64,000 nt of DNA from Steinernema hermaphroditum (GCA_030435675.1 CM059622.1:11780001-11844000); one strand, 5' to 3'; shown: positions 47,749-59,410, counted from the first letter of the stretch. Program-made: numbers and translations. Notes: a model not told the origin generated them from the sequence alone.

Positions 47749-50700
47749 GAGGTGACTGCAATTTCGCTCTGAAAAGGTACGGACAATTAAGGCGCTGTAA
47801 TGTAATTTATTGGGTTCAGGTGCCAACGGCACTTTGCTCGTCGCGCGGCACGACACTTCGCCGTTTACAAAACACCCAACTTTACGTTGCTTTCTCATTG
47901 GAGTTTACTCCTACAATACACACATTTTACACTGGAATATGTATCGGCCATGTGAAGTGCAAACCTTAGGAGCTTCCAGTTTTCACATCATGCACTTACT
48001 CTGGCTCAGGTGCCAGCGGTGCCTAGTTCGCTATGTCGATTGGATATGATACTTCGCATTCGATTAAGAGTAGCCTTGAGTAATTCAAGTTTTGGAAATG
48101 CGTCAAGCTAAAACTTCCGCTCATAACAAGAGGCAAAGTCTAGGCAACATCGGCTATGTGAGATACAAACCTTCGAAGTTAAAGAAGTCCCAGTTTTCAA
48201 TTACTCACTGACTCGGTCGATTTTCAATTGGCTATCACGATCATGTCAATAAAATGCTCATTTTTGCATTCTAGTAAGCAGTTACTGATTTATAGTCACT
48301 CATTTTACAACATTGTTTAAGCAGAAAAGTCCAACAAAAATCGTCCATCTCTCTCATTGCGGCTGATTCAAAAGCAAGTTTTTTACGCCAGAGGAAATAA
48401 TCGATGAACAAAGGAAACAACACAGCCAGTTCTCAGCAGGCAGCAAATTAAAGCGAAATCGACTTTTCAGATGCCGACAGAGACAGAGAGCGACAGACGT
48501 TTCCATAAATGGAAAATGCCGAATGTGAACATGCGTTCTAATAATATGCAGCTGCCCATTTGTTAGAGGAAGTCTAGAGATTTCTAATTAACAGATACGT
48601 AATCCAAAAATGCTCCGTACATTGTGTATCAGTGGAATGGAATAAATTCCTTGTGGACAGCGGAATCCATTTTCAGGTAGCACTTCTTAGCACACAAAAC
48701 TGCTCTTTCGCAAAGTTCAACGCTAACACATCGGCAGGACTACCGTTCATCCAGATTGTGGTACGCTGTGTAACGTACTCACCGTTGTCCTCTTTACTTG
48801 CTCACCTAATTTCATCTTGTGGTTCTATCTCTTTATGTCCGTTTCATCCAAGCTTGCGCTGTTGTCCCGCAGTTCACTCCTCGCAGCAAATATAACATAT
48901 GTGTGCGTATAACTCAAAGGACATCCGTTTCAGGGAGCTGTACAAGATATTTTTGGTATGAACATTCCGGAAACTGTGCCTCTCTCGGATTCATCTTTTC
49001 ACCACTTTAATATCCGCATAAACTGGTGAAAATGACATGTTCGACTGGAATTTCGTATACTCCACGAGCAGAACTTGAGATGCTTATGTTTTTTAGTATT
49101 TGGGGAATGTCGCTAGAAGCAGTACGAGTACGAAATTGTGTGACCTTTCAAGTTCCTAAAAAGATTCGCCGCGGTGTTTTATGTGTTTGTATTGAAAGCA
49201 GTGAAGTGTTTGTTAAATTTATTTTTGTAAATAACAGTAAGGAAATGACCGGCAATACATACATGCTAATGAGGACATTCATCAACGTTTATAAGAAAAC
49301 GACACCCGAGAAGTTATGTTCCGTCTGGTGATTTGAGAGTATGAATCGTATGCAATTTCGCAGTTCACGGGATTGAAGTTGAGGTTTAAGATTTACGGTA
49401 TTTATCCTCCAAAATCAACAGAATAACAGCGTAGTTGAACGGAACAACGGTGCCGGGACGATCACTGCGCCACCAACGATGGCCAAGAACGACCGCTCAC
49501 TCAACTCAGTTGGGTCAGACAACTTTGGAGAGAGCAAGTGAACGACCCGACGATCGCTGGGACACAAATGAAAGACTCCAGGTTTACGGTTCAATTGCGA
49601 ACACGTCCAGGTTGCATCATGGTTAGTGCTTCATGAATTTGCTTTTTCCTCTTCAGTTCATTGTGTCCTATAGCCACTCCATTCCATTTATCCTCCACGA
49701 CTGACTTTCTGATTACTCTCCACACTGATCGGACCGGTCTGTGCCTCATCCTATGCCCCATCCACGCTTGCCTCCTCTCCAGTCCATAATCATCCCCTCC
49801 GTGGTCCATTCTTCACATTCACGCCATCCGCCACAGAAGAGAGCTTCCTGCAACTGCAACTTGTATTTCGCTGAGTTGGCTCGACTGCTGATCATGCTGC
49901 CTTTTGTGAACTTCTGTAAATGCCTATAATCTATTGTAAAGCATCCTAGTGCGCTGTCAGTTGGATATTGTGCATAGCGAATTTCAGCTCCTTTACGCCT
50001 GACATTACCTAGGACGTCCAACAAAGAGGTTCCGCCTTCTCCGGCCTGACGTACACTACTAATTAATTAGCTGGCTTCCAATTACACAATGAGAACTAGT
50101 TGTGTCATCACATCAAGTTGCCCCATCGTAATTCTGAGTTTTACTGAACTTCGCTTGCACGACGCAGATCCGTATGTATGCATGATGTTCATAAATCGAC
50201 TCCATTCAGACCTATGTCCGAGAGCTGTATTCGTAGAACAACATTATAGTTTCGTGCGAAAACTATAACTTATTGTCATTACATATGTCTCTGCTGTACG
50301 AAACAAAAGCTAGACATCAAAGACCAAACTTAGAATTTGTTATCGAAAGGAACAAATAACTGTAATTTCTCATCGAAATTACCAAATCGTCGTCTATTTG
50401 TTAGAAGATTATCAAAACTTAATGTCTACTTGGAACTAAATTGTTTTTGTCATGCTTTCCATTGTGTTCATGTGTGAACTGAGAAATTTGTGAAAAGTCA
50501 GGAAGAAAGAGTAATTCACAGCCCTGTGAAACTAAGATTTTTGACGAATAAATGGTAGATTAGGACAATTCAGAAACATCGTGAGATAACGGTGATATGT
50601 ATCCGTGCACTATGTGGGAAACATTTGACTGAGTGCGTACGCCAAACAATGTTCTGGTTAATTCAAAGAAAGAACAGGACAGTGTAGGTTAAGTGTCAAT

Positions 50701-51153
50701 GTGTCCGCTCTCTTTGATTCGTTAGCTCAGTGACTTAGAGGCTAGGAGATAGTCTTTATTTATAAACAAAGCCATAAAAAGTCATATTTTCGTTGTTTTT
50801 GAACTAATTCAAGTGTTTGACATTTCGCACCTGTTAAACGCAAGAAGTCCGAACACAATGTGTCATGCTTGTTTTTCTTATACTAAACATCTTAATATTC
50901 AGAACTGTACCACGAACGACTCGTTTCTCCTTTGTTTCTACAAATTTTTTAGCATAATCGCAGACAGCCTGCGAGACGTGAACTAAACAAAATCCTTATA
51001 ATTGTGATGTGAACGCGACTATTCTCTCATGCAGAAACAAAAGAGTCGGACATGTTTCTGATGTTTTCAGACTGACTCTCAGAACGCACTTACTGTAAAT
51101 TGCCCACCTACCCTGTGCTTCCCATGTAATCGCCCGAACTACTTTCAGTGATG
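47749..51153. other. Intergenic, 3.4 kb, one repeat copy
   Basis: No supported gene. Opposing frames at 49591-50024 contain Arg/Trp-rich stretches on the minus strand that might be a decayed retroelement fragment, but no reverse-transcriptase motif is visible. A repeat R1 copy is listed separately. 50100-51100 is AT-rich and featureless to me. Confidence 0.4.
49370..49570 (+). repeat. Dispersed repeat R1, longest copy
   Basis: GAGGTTTAAGATTTACGG, then CCAAAATCAACAGAATAACA, TAGTTGAACGGAACAACGG, CCACCAACGATGGCCAAGAA and ACCGCTCACTCAACTCAGTT follow in order. The first half is the reverse complement of 52640-52716; the second half pairs with 52555-52640 and with the copy at 40380-40500. Confidence 0.6.
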
Positions 51154-52166
51154 ATGTTGAAGCAAGTCGTTCTTGTCCAGTTTTTCCTGATCATTGTGCT
51201 GAGCAGTGCGACACTTATCCTACAAGTGCCCATCTTCAAACAGAAGTCCCTCGTTACTATATGGAAGCAGTCGCCGCCTCTCAGTCTCTTCCTAGGATCC
51301 ACCACTCTTCTCGCCCTTCAGAATTTCTCTTTGGCCTGTCAGTGGATACTGTTTGCATGGGACATCATAGAGAACGTTACCGAGAATACATTTTTCCTCA
51401 GTGTCGTCGCTCATGTTGGACTGGTTCTCCGACACTTTCACAATTGTGTCACAGTTGGGCTCTTTGCGCAGCGGATTTTCTATCTTTTACGTCCTTTAAG
51501 GAGTGCAAAGAATTTTAACTTTATTGTTCTAAGTATTATGTTCCTTTTCTTCATAGTTGATGCAGTCGGAGCAACTTATTACATGACCATAAACTCAAAA
51601 CCTATTTCAATGGATGGTCGACCTGTTCCGGAGGGTAAGTGGACAGCCAGTCTGCGGTAAACCGTTTTTCTCAGGTTGCTTTTCATTCAACTGTATGTCG
51701 ACAAACGGCGCCTCTGTACGTCTGTGGTCAAGCATTTTCACGGTCGCATTAACATCTATAATTATGGTGCTTGGCTCCCTGATGCTGTTTCTGCTGCACC
51801 GATATCGGAAAAGGAAACAGGCGATCATTGAGAGAAGTGTTTGTCTTTGCATCATTAGAGTTAGAACTTATTCCTTTGGTTTCAGAGGAACAGCTTCGCC
51901 ACATACGTCTTCTATATACGATTCTTCTGTGAAACTGTACCGTATCTCACAGATATTTTATTGTCAAAAACGGTAAGATCTGGAAAAGTAAGCCACATTA
52001 ATATTAAACAAAAATTCAGGCAGGTATCGATCTTGGCAAGTACATTGGTCCATTCGGAGCATTTGGAAATACTTCCGACTTTACAGTTAAAACAGTGGTT
52101 TACTATTTAATGACCAGGCAATATGAGAAGGTCGCCGCAAATCGAATACTTCACAGCGTTTCGTAG
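51154..52166 (+). CDS. Seven-helix receptor, unassigned nematode family A, copy 1
   Basis: Four exons: 51154-51634, 51675-51838, 51886-51972 and 52020-52166, 292 residues. The start MLKQVVLVQF aligns with MLKQVALFEF of copy 3. TTTCAG lies just upstream. Seven hydrophobic segments; a helix-3 region with HFHNCVTVGLFAQRIFYLLR; an extracellular GRPVPEGCFSFNCM loop with paired cysteines; a basic loop HRYRKRKQ; and helix 7 preceded by LGKYIGPFGAFGNTSDF. Exons 2 and 3 (164, 87 bases) equal copy 3. The family resembles nematode chemoreceptors, but I cannot place it in a named class. Confidence 0.7.
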
Positions 52167-52554
52167 ACTGTGGAGAACTGATCGAGCTAGAAGAAACTTT
52201 CACAGTTTTATCCAAAGCCCTTGAAAAATGAGTCCAACACAGACAAACTTGCTGTCCAGCCGAACTGCTATCACGTCGGCCTTGTCAACTGCCCCGATTT
52301 TCACTCAATAATCGATTCTTCTGCCATTGTGGAGAACCTGATCATTAGAGCTACGGATGGCGAAAAGATGGCGAAAAGGAGAGTGGGTGGTCAGCCAGAG
52401 ACGCTAAGTTCAGCGACAACCCCTGGAAATACGCCGAAAAGTGGACACTGTTGGACACAAACCTTCCGTCTTACGTATTTTATACTTCAATTTCTTCATT
52501 TTTCTTCCATTTGTGATCCCAGCGATCGGTCGGGTTTTCCACTCGCTCTCCTTG
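52167..52554. other. Intergenic flank, no supported gene
   Basis: Contains a 114-codon frame (52221-52565) with no domain that runs into repeat R1. No exon signals. Confidence 0.4.
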
Positions 52555-52720
52555 AGGATGTCTGAGCCGGCTGAGTTCAGTTATTGGGTTGCCGTTCTTT
52601 GCCAACGAACGCCCCGGCTCCCAGAAGGCCTGGAACACCAGGGAGCCGCAGTTCCGTTCAACTCTACCGTAATTCTGTTGATTTTGGAATATAAATTCTA
52701 TAAATCTTAAACCTCAATTG
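52555..52720 (-). repeat. Dispersed repeat R1, inverted copy
   Basis: The reverse strand reads GAGGTTTAAGATTTATAG, CCAAAATCAACAGAATTACG, GAGTTGAACGGAAC, CTCCCTGGTGTTCCAGGCC and GAACTCAGCCGG, in the same order as 49370-49570 and 19730-19890. Confidence 0.6.
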
Positions 52721-52998
52721 CAAGACGGTGAACTGCAAAATTGCACCGAAGAAACGCGCCCTGCGCCGAAGAAAGAGGAAAAGCAGCAAGTACGATGATC
52801 TACGGTTCTTCGCGCACTACGAGATTTCTTGCATGGTGAATGCCATTGAGCCAAGAGTGAAGTAAAGTAAAATTCGTCGTCTGTTCTACAGCCGCGTCGA
52901 ACACAGTTCAGGCAGCCGACGTTTTTATAATAAACCATCAAAAACTAAAAAGGGTCTCAAGTGCAAAACAGGAGATAGTAAATTCTAAACAAACTATC

Positions 52999-53472
52999 CC
53001 CTATATATAAATGGAGAACCGACGGGTCCGTTGGTCTGTGTGTGTGTGCGTGTGTGTGTGTGTGTGTGTGTTTTTCCGTGCGCACGGCGGAAACACCCAC
53101 ACAAAATAAGGACCCCGAGGGGAACCGAACCCGACACCGCCCGCTTACAAACAGAGAACGTTCGCAATGAGCCACACAGACAGTTGAGATGGTAGTGCTC
53201 TACTTCCACTATCTCTCTGGCGATGCTAGGCTTTGAGTTTTTTTTGCTGTTTTTGAGTGATTTTTTTTTTTTTTTTTGGGCTACAGTTTTTGGCCCCAAC
53301 TTCAGCAATTTGCATGAGCACCAATCTTGCCACCCGCAGGGCTACAGTTTTTTGGCCCCAACTTCAGCCCTATCCATGAGCGCCAATCTTGCCGCCCGCC
53401 GGGCTACAGGCTAATTGGCTTTTAGTACCTGGAGGGCGAGAATTCGCGCGCAGCCGGGTTTATATATATTAA
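52999..53472 (-). mobile_element. Dispersed repeat R2 (SINE-like) with tRNA-type promoter boxes
   Basis: Best copy of a repeat of about 450 bases. On the minus strand GGTTCGGTTCC (53121-53131) is one change from a tRNA B box, and TGGCTCATTGCG (53163-53174), about 43 bases before it, resembles an A box. That spacing is typical of tRNA genes. One edge is TATATATAAATGGAGAACC and the other is a GCGCGAATTCGCGC hairpin plus GGGTTTATATATA, so the ends share TATATATAAA as an inverted pair. A TG microsatellite (53037-53071) and a T run (about 53262-53278) are inside. It could be a SINE or a tRNA-containing MITE. Confidence 0.6.
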
Positions 53473-53820
53473 CGGAGAACCAACGGGTCCGTTGGTTTGT
53501 CTGTGTGTTTTTCCGTGCGCACGAGGAAAACACTAACGCAACATAAGGACCCCGAGGGGAACCGAACCCGGCACCGCCCGTTTACAAACGAAGCACGTTC
53601 GCAATGAGCCACACAAACAGTTGAGATGGTAGCGCTATACTTCCATCATATCTCTGGGGACGCAAGGCTTTGTGTTTCTTTACAGTTTTTGTGCCGTTTT
53701 TAGCGTATTTCTTAGCTTGGCAGTTTTTTGGCCCCAATTTCAGCCATTTGCATGAGCACCTAATTGGCTTTTAGTACCTGGAGGGCGCGAATTCGCGCGC
53801 AGCCGGGTTTATAAACATTA
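53461..53820 (-). mobile_element. Dispersed repeat R2, tandem shorter copy
   Basis: Begins at the shared TATATATTAACGGAGAACC junction directly after the previous copy and ends with the same TTAGTACCTGGAGGGCGCG, hairpin, GGGTTTATAAA block. B-box-like and A-box-like segments are retained. The TG run and the middle part are shorter. The head-to-tail pair suggests insertion into, or duplication of, an existing copy. Confidence 0.6.
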
Positions 53821-54212
53821 ACAGCAGATTTAAATTCATATTTACGTCCATAAGGCAATTTCGTTGAACTTCCTGCTATTGTTCCTCTATTTCACCTGCT
53901 CTTCGACAGTCCATTGGCTAACTAAGCGACAGCTGGAAAGAATACTGGAGTCAACCGAATTCGCTCCGATTGAGTAAAAACCGATCAAACGACAAAAAGG
54001 TATACCGCATATTTACGACTCTCCCAAGGCTAAAATGACCGCAACTAGCCACTACAAAAAAAATTTTATTTCATCATGAACTCCATGCTACTGTTTTTCT
54101 GTTACACCTGCCGTTCCACAGTTCATTCGCTAACTACGCAGCAGCTGCAAAAGGAGATGACGTTATGTCCCCAACGGCAAAGCGAAAACTCTAGCATAAC
54201 CAGTTCATCACA
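53821..54212. other. Intergenic, no supported gene
   Basis: Two stretches (about 53845-53950 and 54065-54150) share loose similarity (a TGTTYYTCTATTTCACCTG-like phrase, then CGACAGTYCATT-like and GCTAACTA), hinting at a small duplication upstream of the next receptor gene. Confidence 0.35.
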
Positions 54213-55498
54213 ATGTGGGTAGGTGTCGCGATAATTCAGCTCGTCTATTCGGCTGTACTGTCAACAACAATAATTGTGTTGTTTCTTGTTTTGTTTTTGA
54301 GGGGGATACTACGTCGTATATTGAAGGATTCTCCACCGTTGTGCCTCGTATTGGTGACCAACTTCGTGAATGCCGTATTGTACCTATCGGACAACATCAA
54401 ATGGTTTCTTATAATTGGCAACGTGATCTCAAACACTGGCCAAAACACGTTGCTGCTTCTGCTACCGCCGTTTGCTGCGCAGTCACTAATGGGATTATAT
54501 GACTTTGCCAATATATCGCTGTTCATCCAAAGAACATTTATTTTACTATTTCCTCTCAAGCCAGTTCGACTCATCAGTAGGATAGCGGTTGTTGCAGCAA
54601 TAGTTGCTTTTCTGTTGGCTGCGTTTACTATGTTTTTCGAAAATCTGCAACACCTCATCATTTTCGACAAACCAATACCTGAAGGTGGGGTGGTATTGAA
54701 TCGGTGGTATTATTTGACCAAATGCTCAGGTTGTTATGGCTTCGCTTGTGTGAGGAGATGGTTTGGTGGGTCAATCTTCATTGTTAAAATCGTCATATCC
54801 GTCACGATGCTGTTCTTTGGTTTCACTTTTGTCATCTGCTTCCACAGAGCAAAGAAAGGGCACAAAGCAACCACCAGTTCAAAGGTAGCAGAAACTAGAT
54901 GAACGAACTTCATATGTTATTTCAGATCAACTACTGCGTCAAGTATATGTTTATGGTGCATGGCACGATTACAGTAACAGCGCACATAACAGACTTCGCT
55001 GCTCTTAAGGTAGGCTGCTCGCCATTGTCGGTGGTATTTCTAGTGTAATTTTAGGCTGGCATTCTGATAGCAAATTATATTGGTCAATATGGTCTCGTCT
55101 TTGCATCGACCGAATATTTTGTGTCGACCCTCGTCTATTTCCTTCTTTTTACGAGAAAGGACAAAGCCGTGGTTGTTTCTGTGAGAACAACTACGTCAGG
55201 GCAGTGAGGATTGAAGACTTAAAATTTGACTCAATAATGGTTAATCAATCACAATATAATCATACCATTGACTTTTTTCTTTTGCTAGAGACCATATCCG
55301 AGGGTTCGAGTGTATCAGCGATCCTATCGGTATGCGCAGGGTGAACTGATTTCCGTAGAGGCGCAGGAAGTAGAGCATAGCAGACAGAGTGGGCAAACCG
55401 TCCTCGGAGTAGCTAGCGGCGCGGAGTTCGGAGTTTCGACTTCGCTAAAATGCTCCTCGTTATCAAGCTCGTATGCAGGAAAAGAACGGCAGATATAA
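54213..55498 (+). CDS. Seven-helix receptor, unassigned family A, copy 2 with long tail
   Basis: Five exons: 54213-54684, 54730-54884, 54926-55009, 55055-55180 and 55289-55498, 348 residues. Same plan as its paralogues: exon 1 of 472 bases ending in PIPEG, phase-1 join to GCYGFACV, 84-base exon 3, and an exon 4 with IANYIGQYGLVFASTEYF matching the family's GPFGA region. It adds a 70-codon last exon encoding a Ser/Gln-rich cytoplasmic tail (RVRVYQRSYRYAQGELISVE). If the last donor (GTGAGA) is not used, translation ends eight residues further on (TTTSGQ), so two C-termini are possible. The first intron is 45 bases with no stop. Most diverged member. Confidence 0.65.
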
Positions 55499-56595
55499 AT
55501 AAGAAGTTGTTTTAGTCTTTCTTTGTTCTTTATGAAGGATTTTAAGCACTGTGTGTTGTTGTAATATTCTACTAATTTCATTGTTTGAAGTAATGGAGTC
55601 TTGGACTCCACACAATCCCACGTTCTGTTGTTTTCATTAAACCATCAAGTGCCTCCGCTTCTCCTTTCCAATTATTTCTGCAACAGTCACTTAATTCAAC
55701 TCAAACATAATTACACTAGCTTGTATGCATGACGCTATTCAACAGGTTCGCTTGCTCTATTGGGCAATATGCTTCCCAAACCATGTTGGCGGTGTTTAGC
55801 TACAAAGATAACGCTATCTCTTCTTTTGTCTCTTTTTCATGAAAGGCAATGGCCACACTCAGTGCAAAGTATGCGTGCACGTGATCGCTTATTTCGGTTT
55901 CTTGTGCTGACCTAGAATGTACCCATATACTTTTGTACAAAAAAGGTATGTGAAACTCACGTCCATAGATTCTAAGAGCTCGTCTGAGGTCAACTTCCAC
56001 CCATAAAAGCTACAATTTTGGTGACGATATCAGACATTATAAGGCGTTACTCCCAAGCACTGTGTTCAGTGAACAATTTGCCACTTCTCCTAAAGGTTGA
56101 CGCTTGATGCGTGTTCTGATACGTTTAAATTTATTGGCTGTCAAAGCGTTTATCACTGGAAGTGCTCACGGATTTTTTCATTTTCGCGTGCATATCAGTT
56201 TGCATCTATCGTCTCAATATAGTTCTGTCTGTAAAAATATGTATTCTGTGAATTCTATCCTGGAACTTTGGCCCAAATCCCAAAGGGACAGTAGGCTAAA
56301 CTCCTTTTAAGGATCCTTTAAAGCGCTTAGCAAACATAGTGTTTCTTCCTTGATCTCAGCATATAAATTGCATTGTCCTACATTTATTTTTGTCTTATGC
56401 TTGCATTCATCCAGGTGTTAAAAGACGCACTATGGCGATAATGCAAGCCGGAAGTTCAAAAGAAAAATCCTAGGGACCGCATTCAATTTAAAAAGCTTTC
56501 TGTACTTTCTAGTGCGATCCTTTGAGCGCTAGAAAGCCGAAGGTGCTCACTGTGAATTTGCGGAAAGTCTTAATCTAGTACTTCTTTCAGGGTAC
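55499..56595. other. Intergenic, no supported gene
   Basis: Short frames only. TTTCAG at 56585-56590 directly precedes the next start and may be a spliced-leader acceptor. Confidence 0.45.
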
Positions 56596-57597
56596 ATGCT
56601 GAAGCAGGTGGCTTTGTTCGAATTCCTGAGCGTCATTCTCTTGTGTACCACCACGCTTACCTTTCAAATCTTCATATACCGACAGAAACCACTGCGACTG
56701 GTCTGGGACAAATCTCCATCTTTGTGTCTCTTTTTCATATCCATCACTTTGCTGGCCGTGCAAGACATCACTCTCTCTTGTCAGTGGATATTGTTCGGAT
56801 TGGGCATAGTGAAGAATGGTTCCGACAATACGTTCTTTCTTCTTATCGTTGCACATTTTGGCCTGATCATCCGACAATTCCACAACTGTGCAACAATCGC
56901 TCTCTTCGCTCAGAGAGTTCACCATCTTCTACGGCCTACGCACAATGTCAAAAAGTTCAACCACACTGTGCTTGGTGTGCTGTTTCTCTTCTTTACGGCT
57001 GGGTCAACTACCGCTACATACAATATGGTGGTTCACGCTAAATCCAATGGAAGGCCCGTCCCTGACGGTAAGAGGTAACATCCCAGACATACCGATTCAT
57101 TCGGATTTGTTTAGGCTGCTTCTCTTTTAATTGTATGGCTCCGAACGGTGCCTCAGTTCGGCTCTGGTCCAGCATATTTACTGTATGCATAACGGTCGTG
57201 ATTATGGTGCTTGGCTCTTACATGCTATACTTACTGCACAGGTACAGGAAGAGTAAGCAGTCCGTGATAGATAGAAAGGTTCGAGCACTTTTAAATTTTG
57301 TGTCATCGCAGTCCGTGTTTAGAGGAACAAGTTCGCTTTGTATGTGTTCTACGTCCGTTTTGTGTGCGAAACTATTCCTTTTCTGGTTGATGTACTTCTA
57401 TCGACTACAGTAAGTGTATATTAGTAAAAGATCGTCATATTTTTGCGCATTTTTAGGCGGGTATTGATCTGGGCAAAATCGTTGGACCGTTCGGTGCTCT
57501 CGGCAGTGCAACAGATTTTACAATCAAGACAGTGGTTTACTTCTTTTTGACGAGACAGCATAAAACGTCAGGTGTGGCCTTGTACCGCCTAACGTAG
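56596..57597 (+). CDS. Seven-helix receptor, unassigned family A, copy 3
   Basis: Four exons: 56596-57067, 57115-57278, 57323-57409 and 57457-57597, 287 residues. MLKQVALFEF start; helix-3 region HFGLIIRQFHNCATIALFAQ; loop GRPVPDGCFSFNCMAPNGAS with paired cysteines; basic loop HRYRKSKQ; exon 3 RNKFALYVFYVRFVCETIPF; final helix after GKIVGPFGALGSATDF. Very close to copy 1 (51154), with identical sizes of exons 2 and 3. It ends about 280 bases before the glycine-rich gene that faces it from the other strand. Probably chemosensory; class not assigned. Confidence 0.72.
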
Positions 57598-57875
57598 TTA
57601 TACTTCTCATCTTAATATATCAAGCCTAACTGTTTGATTGAAATTAACAGCAGAACTTGCATCTACTAAATGAAGTTGATGATTTTTTGGCGTATCGAGC
57701 TGACCGTTAGCTTAACACTGTCTGTAAAATTAAAGAATTAGAAGTAAACACTTTTTTTTTGACTTTATTGGCGTTAACGGTAAAAAACAAAACCATCGCA
57801 CATTCTGCGTTGAGCTCTCAAATGCCAGCGGCGACGCTTTGAAGGAGCCTTAGGTAGGTTGAGCTGCTCGCTGAC

Positions 57876-58268
57876 CTACGGTAGGTGACTGAGGGCTCCT
57901 CGGACAGGAAGACCGCCAAGAAGTGGATTGACTGGTGCCGGTAAGGGTCGTGGGAGTCCTCCGACGTTGAGTCCGCTCACAACAATGCCGCCAACGATTG
58001 CTCCGAATCCACCGGTACCTGCAGATGCACCGCCAGTCGCTCCTCCGGAAACACCTCCGGAACCCGTAGAGGCGCCACCGGAAGCGCCGTCACTGGCTTC
58101 TCCAGCAGATGCACCTACGGAAGTTCCAACAGCCCCACCAAGGCTTCCCAGTATTCCACCGAGGCCGATGTCAGCCACCTAAACAGTGGCTACCTTGCTC
58201 TGAATGGCTCGTCTTCTTACTGTAGCTGAGACGACGAGGAAGAGAAGGAAGAGTGAGAAGCACTGCAT
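57876..58268 (-). CDS. Secreted Gly/Ala/Ser-rich protein, diverged copy 1
   Basis: Exon 1 58268-58221 encodes the 16-residue signal peptide MQCFSLFLLFLVVSAT, shared by the family. A 42-base intron follows, then exon 2 58178-57876. The first exon-2 codon is GTG where the other copies have ATG, so it reads VADIGLGG. The repeat part is like its paralogues (TGSGGVSGGATGGASAGTGG) but contains Glu, Asp and Arg substitutions. The C-terminal third is lost: after PLLGGLPVRG the frame ends at LSHLP, with no third exon found. Minus AATAAA at 57764-57769. It may be a shortened functional copy or a decaying one. Confidence 0.6.
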
Positions 58269-58856
58269 GTTGACGTTAGCCGATGTCGATGATGCCACAC
58301 TGATGTTTTACAGTCTTTTTATGGGCCCCCAGATTAGGTTTGCTTACAACACTGATAAAAACATTTTAGGATGTTTGGTGCACGTAAGCTCTTGGCACGA
58401 CAAAACTCAGAGCTAGGGATCGGTTGATAACAATGGTGTTTACTACTACATGTAAATCTACATGTCAAAAATATTGGATTAAAATTTCGTTCTCGTAAAT
58501 AAAATTGTCGATTGTGAAGCAAGTTTTAGTTGGAGGAGAGAACGTGAGAAACAGATATTAAAACTGCATACAACACAAAATGAAGATGAAAATGTAGAGG
58601 TTAAGAGTTTCTTGGTGCAATGCACGTTTGACCCCTTGATTCCGAATAAATTGCATCCTACGGAAAGCAAAAATTGGGAGTCTAACATGACTATAATGAC
58701 GTTTATTCCTGGCCTTTAATCCGCTGACATCAAAAGCTTGCGTGCACCAAACATACGAAAATGTTTTTATCAGTGTTGCAAACAAGCCTAATCTGGGGGC
58801 CCATAAAAAGACTGTGAAACATCAGTGTGGCATCATCGACATCGGCTAACGTCAAC
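58269..58856. promoter_or_regulatory. Shared divergent promoter region, cassette 1
   Basis: 588 bases between two head-to-head secreted genes. About 110 bases next to each start are conserved in inverted orientation. Each carries CATAAAAAG (minus copy 58315-58323; plus copy 58802-58810), a TATA-like box about 47-55 bases from the ATG. CTGATAA at 58352-58358 and its reverse TTATCAG at 58767-58773 match the GATA-type motif bound by ELT-2-class intestinal factors in nematodes; gut expression is inferred only. Confidence 0.55.
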
Positions 58857-59410
58857 ATGCAGTGCTTCTCACTCTTCCTTCTCTTGCTCGTCGTCTCGGC
58901 TACAGTAAGAAGAGAACCGTTCCATTACAAGATGACCAGTACTTTTAGATGGCTGACATCAACCTCGGTGGAATACTGGGAGGCCTCGGTGGGGCTGTTG
59001 GAGCTTCCGGAGGTGCATCTGCTGGAGGAGCCAGCGGCAGCGCTTCCGGCGGCGCCTCTGCGGGTTCCGGAGGTGTTTCTGGAGGAGCGACTGGCGGTGC
59101 ATCTGCAGGCACCGGTGGAGTCGGGGGAATCGTTAGCGGCGCTGGAGGAGCAGCCGGAGGAATTGTGAACGGACTCAACATTGGAGGACTCGTCAGCACG
59201 CTTGCCGGCACCATCCAGTCGACCCTTGGTGGTCTACCAGTGGTGGGTGGTGTTGTTCAGGGACTTCCTCTCGCTGGAGTTGTCGCCATCGTGGTCGCTC
59301 TTCTCCAAACGGCTCTCGCTATCTGTAGGCAACTACGTACCTGTCTCTAATTCTATGCAATTCTAGTGGTTTCCCTCGGAGCTATTGGAAGCTTCATCCC
59401 TGCCATTTGA
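58857..59410 (+). CDS. Secreted Gly/Ala/Ser/Val-rich protein, copy 2
   Basis: Three exons: 58857-58904, 58949-59324 and 59367-59410, 155 residues. Exon 1 is the signal peptide (MQCFSLFLLLLVVSAT). Exon 2 starts MADINLGGILGG and runs through GGASAGGASGSASGGASAGS-type low-complexity sequence. It then becomes hydrophobic (VVGGVVQGLPLAGVVAIVVA). Exon 3 encodes LVSLGAIGSFIPAI. The mature chain has one Asp, no Lys, Arg, Glu, His or Cys and a single Phe. Intron 1 differs from that of copy 4 at only two positions. AATAAA at 59478-59483. Function unknown: a structural, gel-forming or membrane-active secretion are all possible. The third exon is shorter than in copies 3 and 4. Confidence 0.8.

Noticed and set aside
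49591..50024. Opposing Arg/Trp-rich frames that might be a retrotransposon remnant
   Set aside because: No reverse-transcriptase or endonuclease motif visible; could be chance.
53121..53174. Possible tRNA gene (A and B boxes)
   Set aside because: Only a few base pairs form in the T and anticodon arms and no acceptor stem closes, so it is treated as part of a repeat, not a tRNA.
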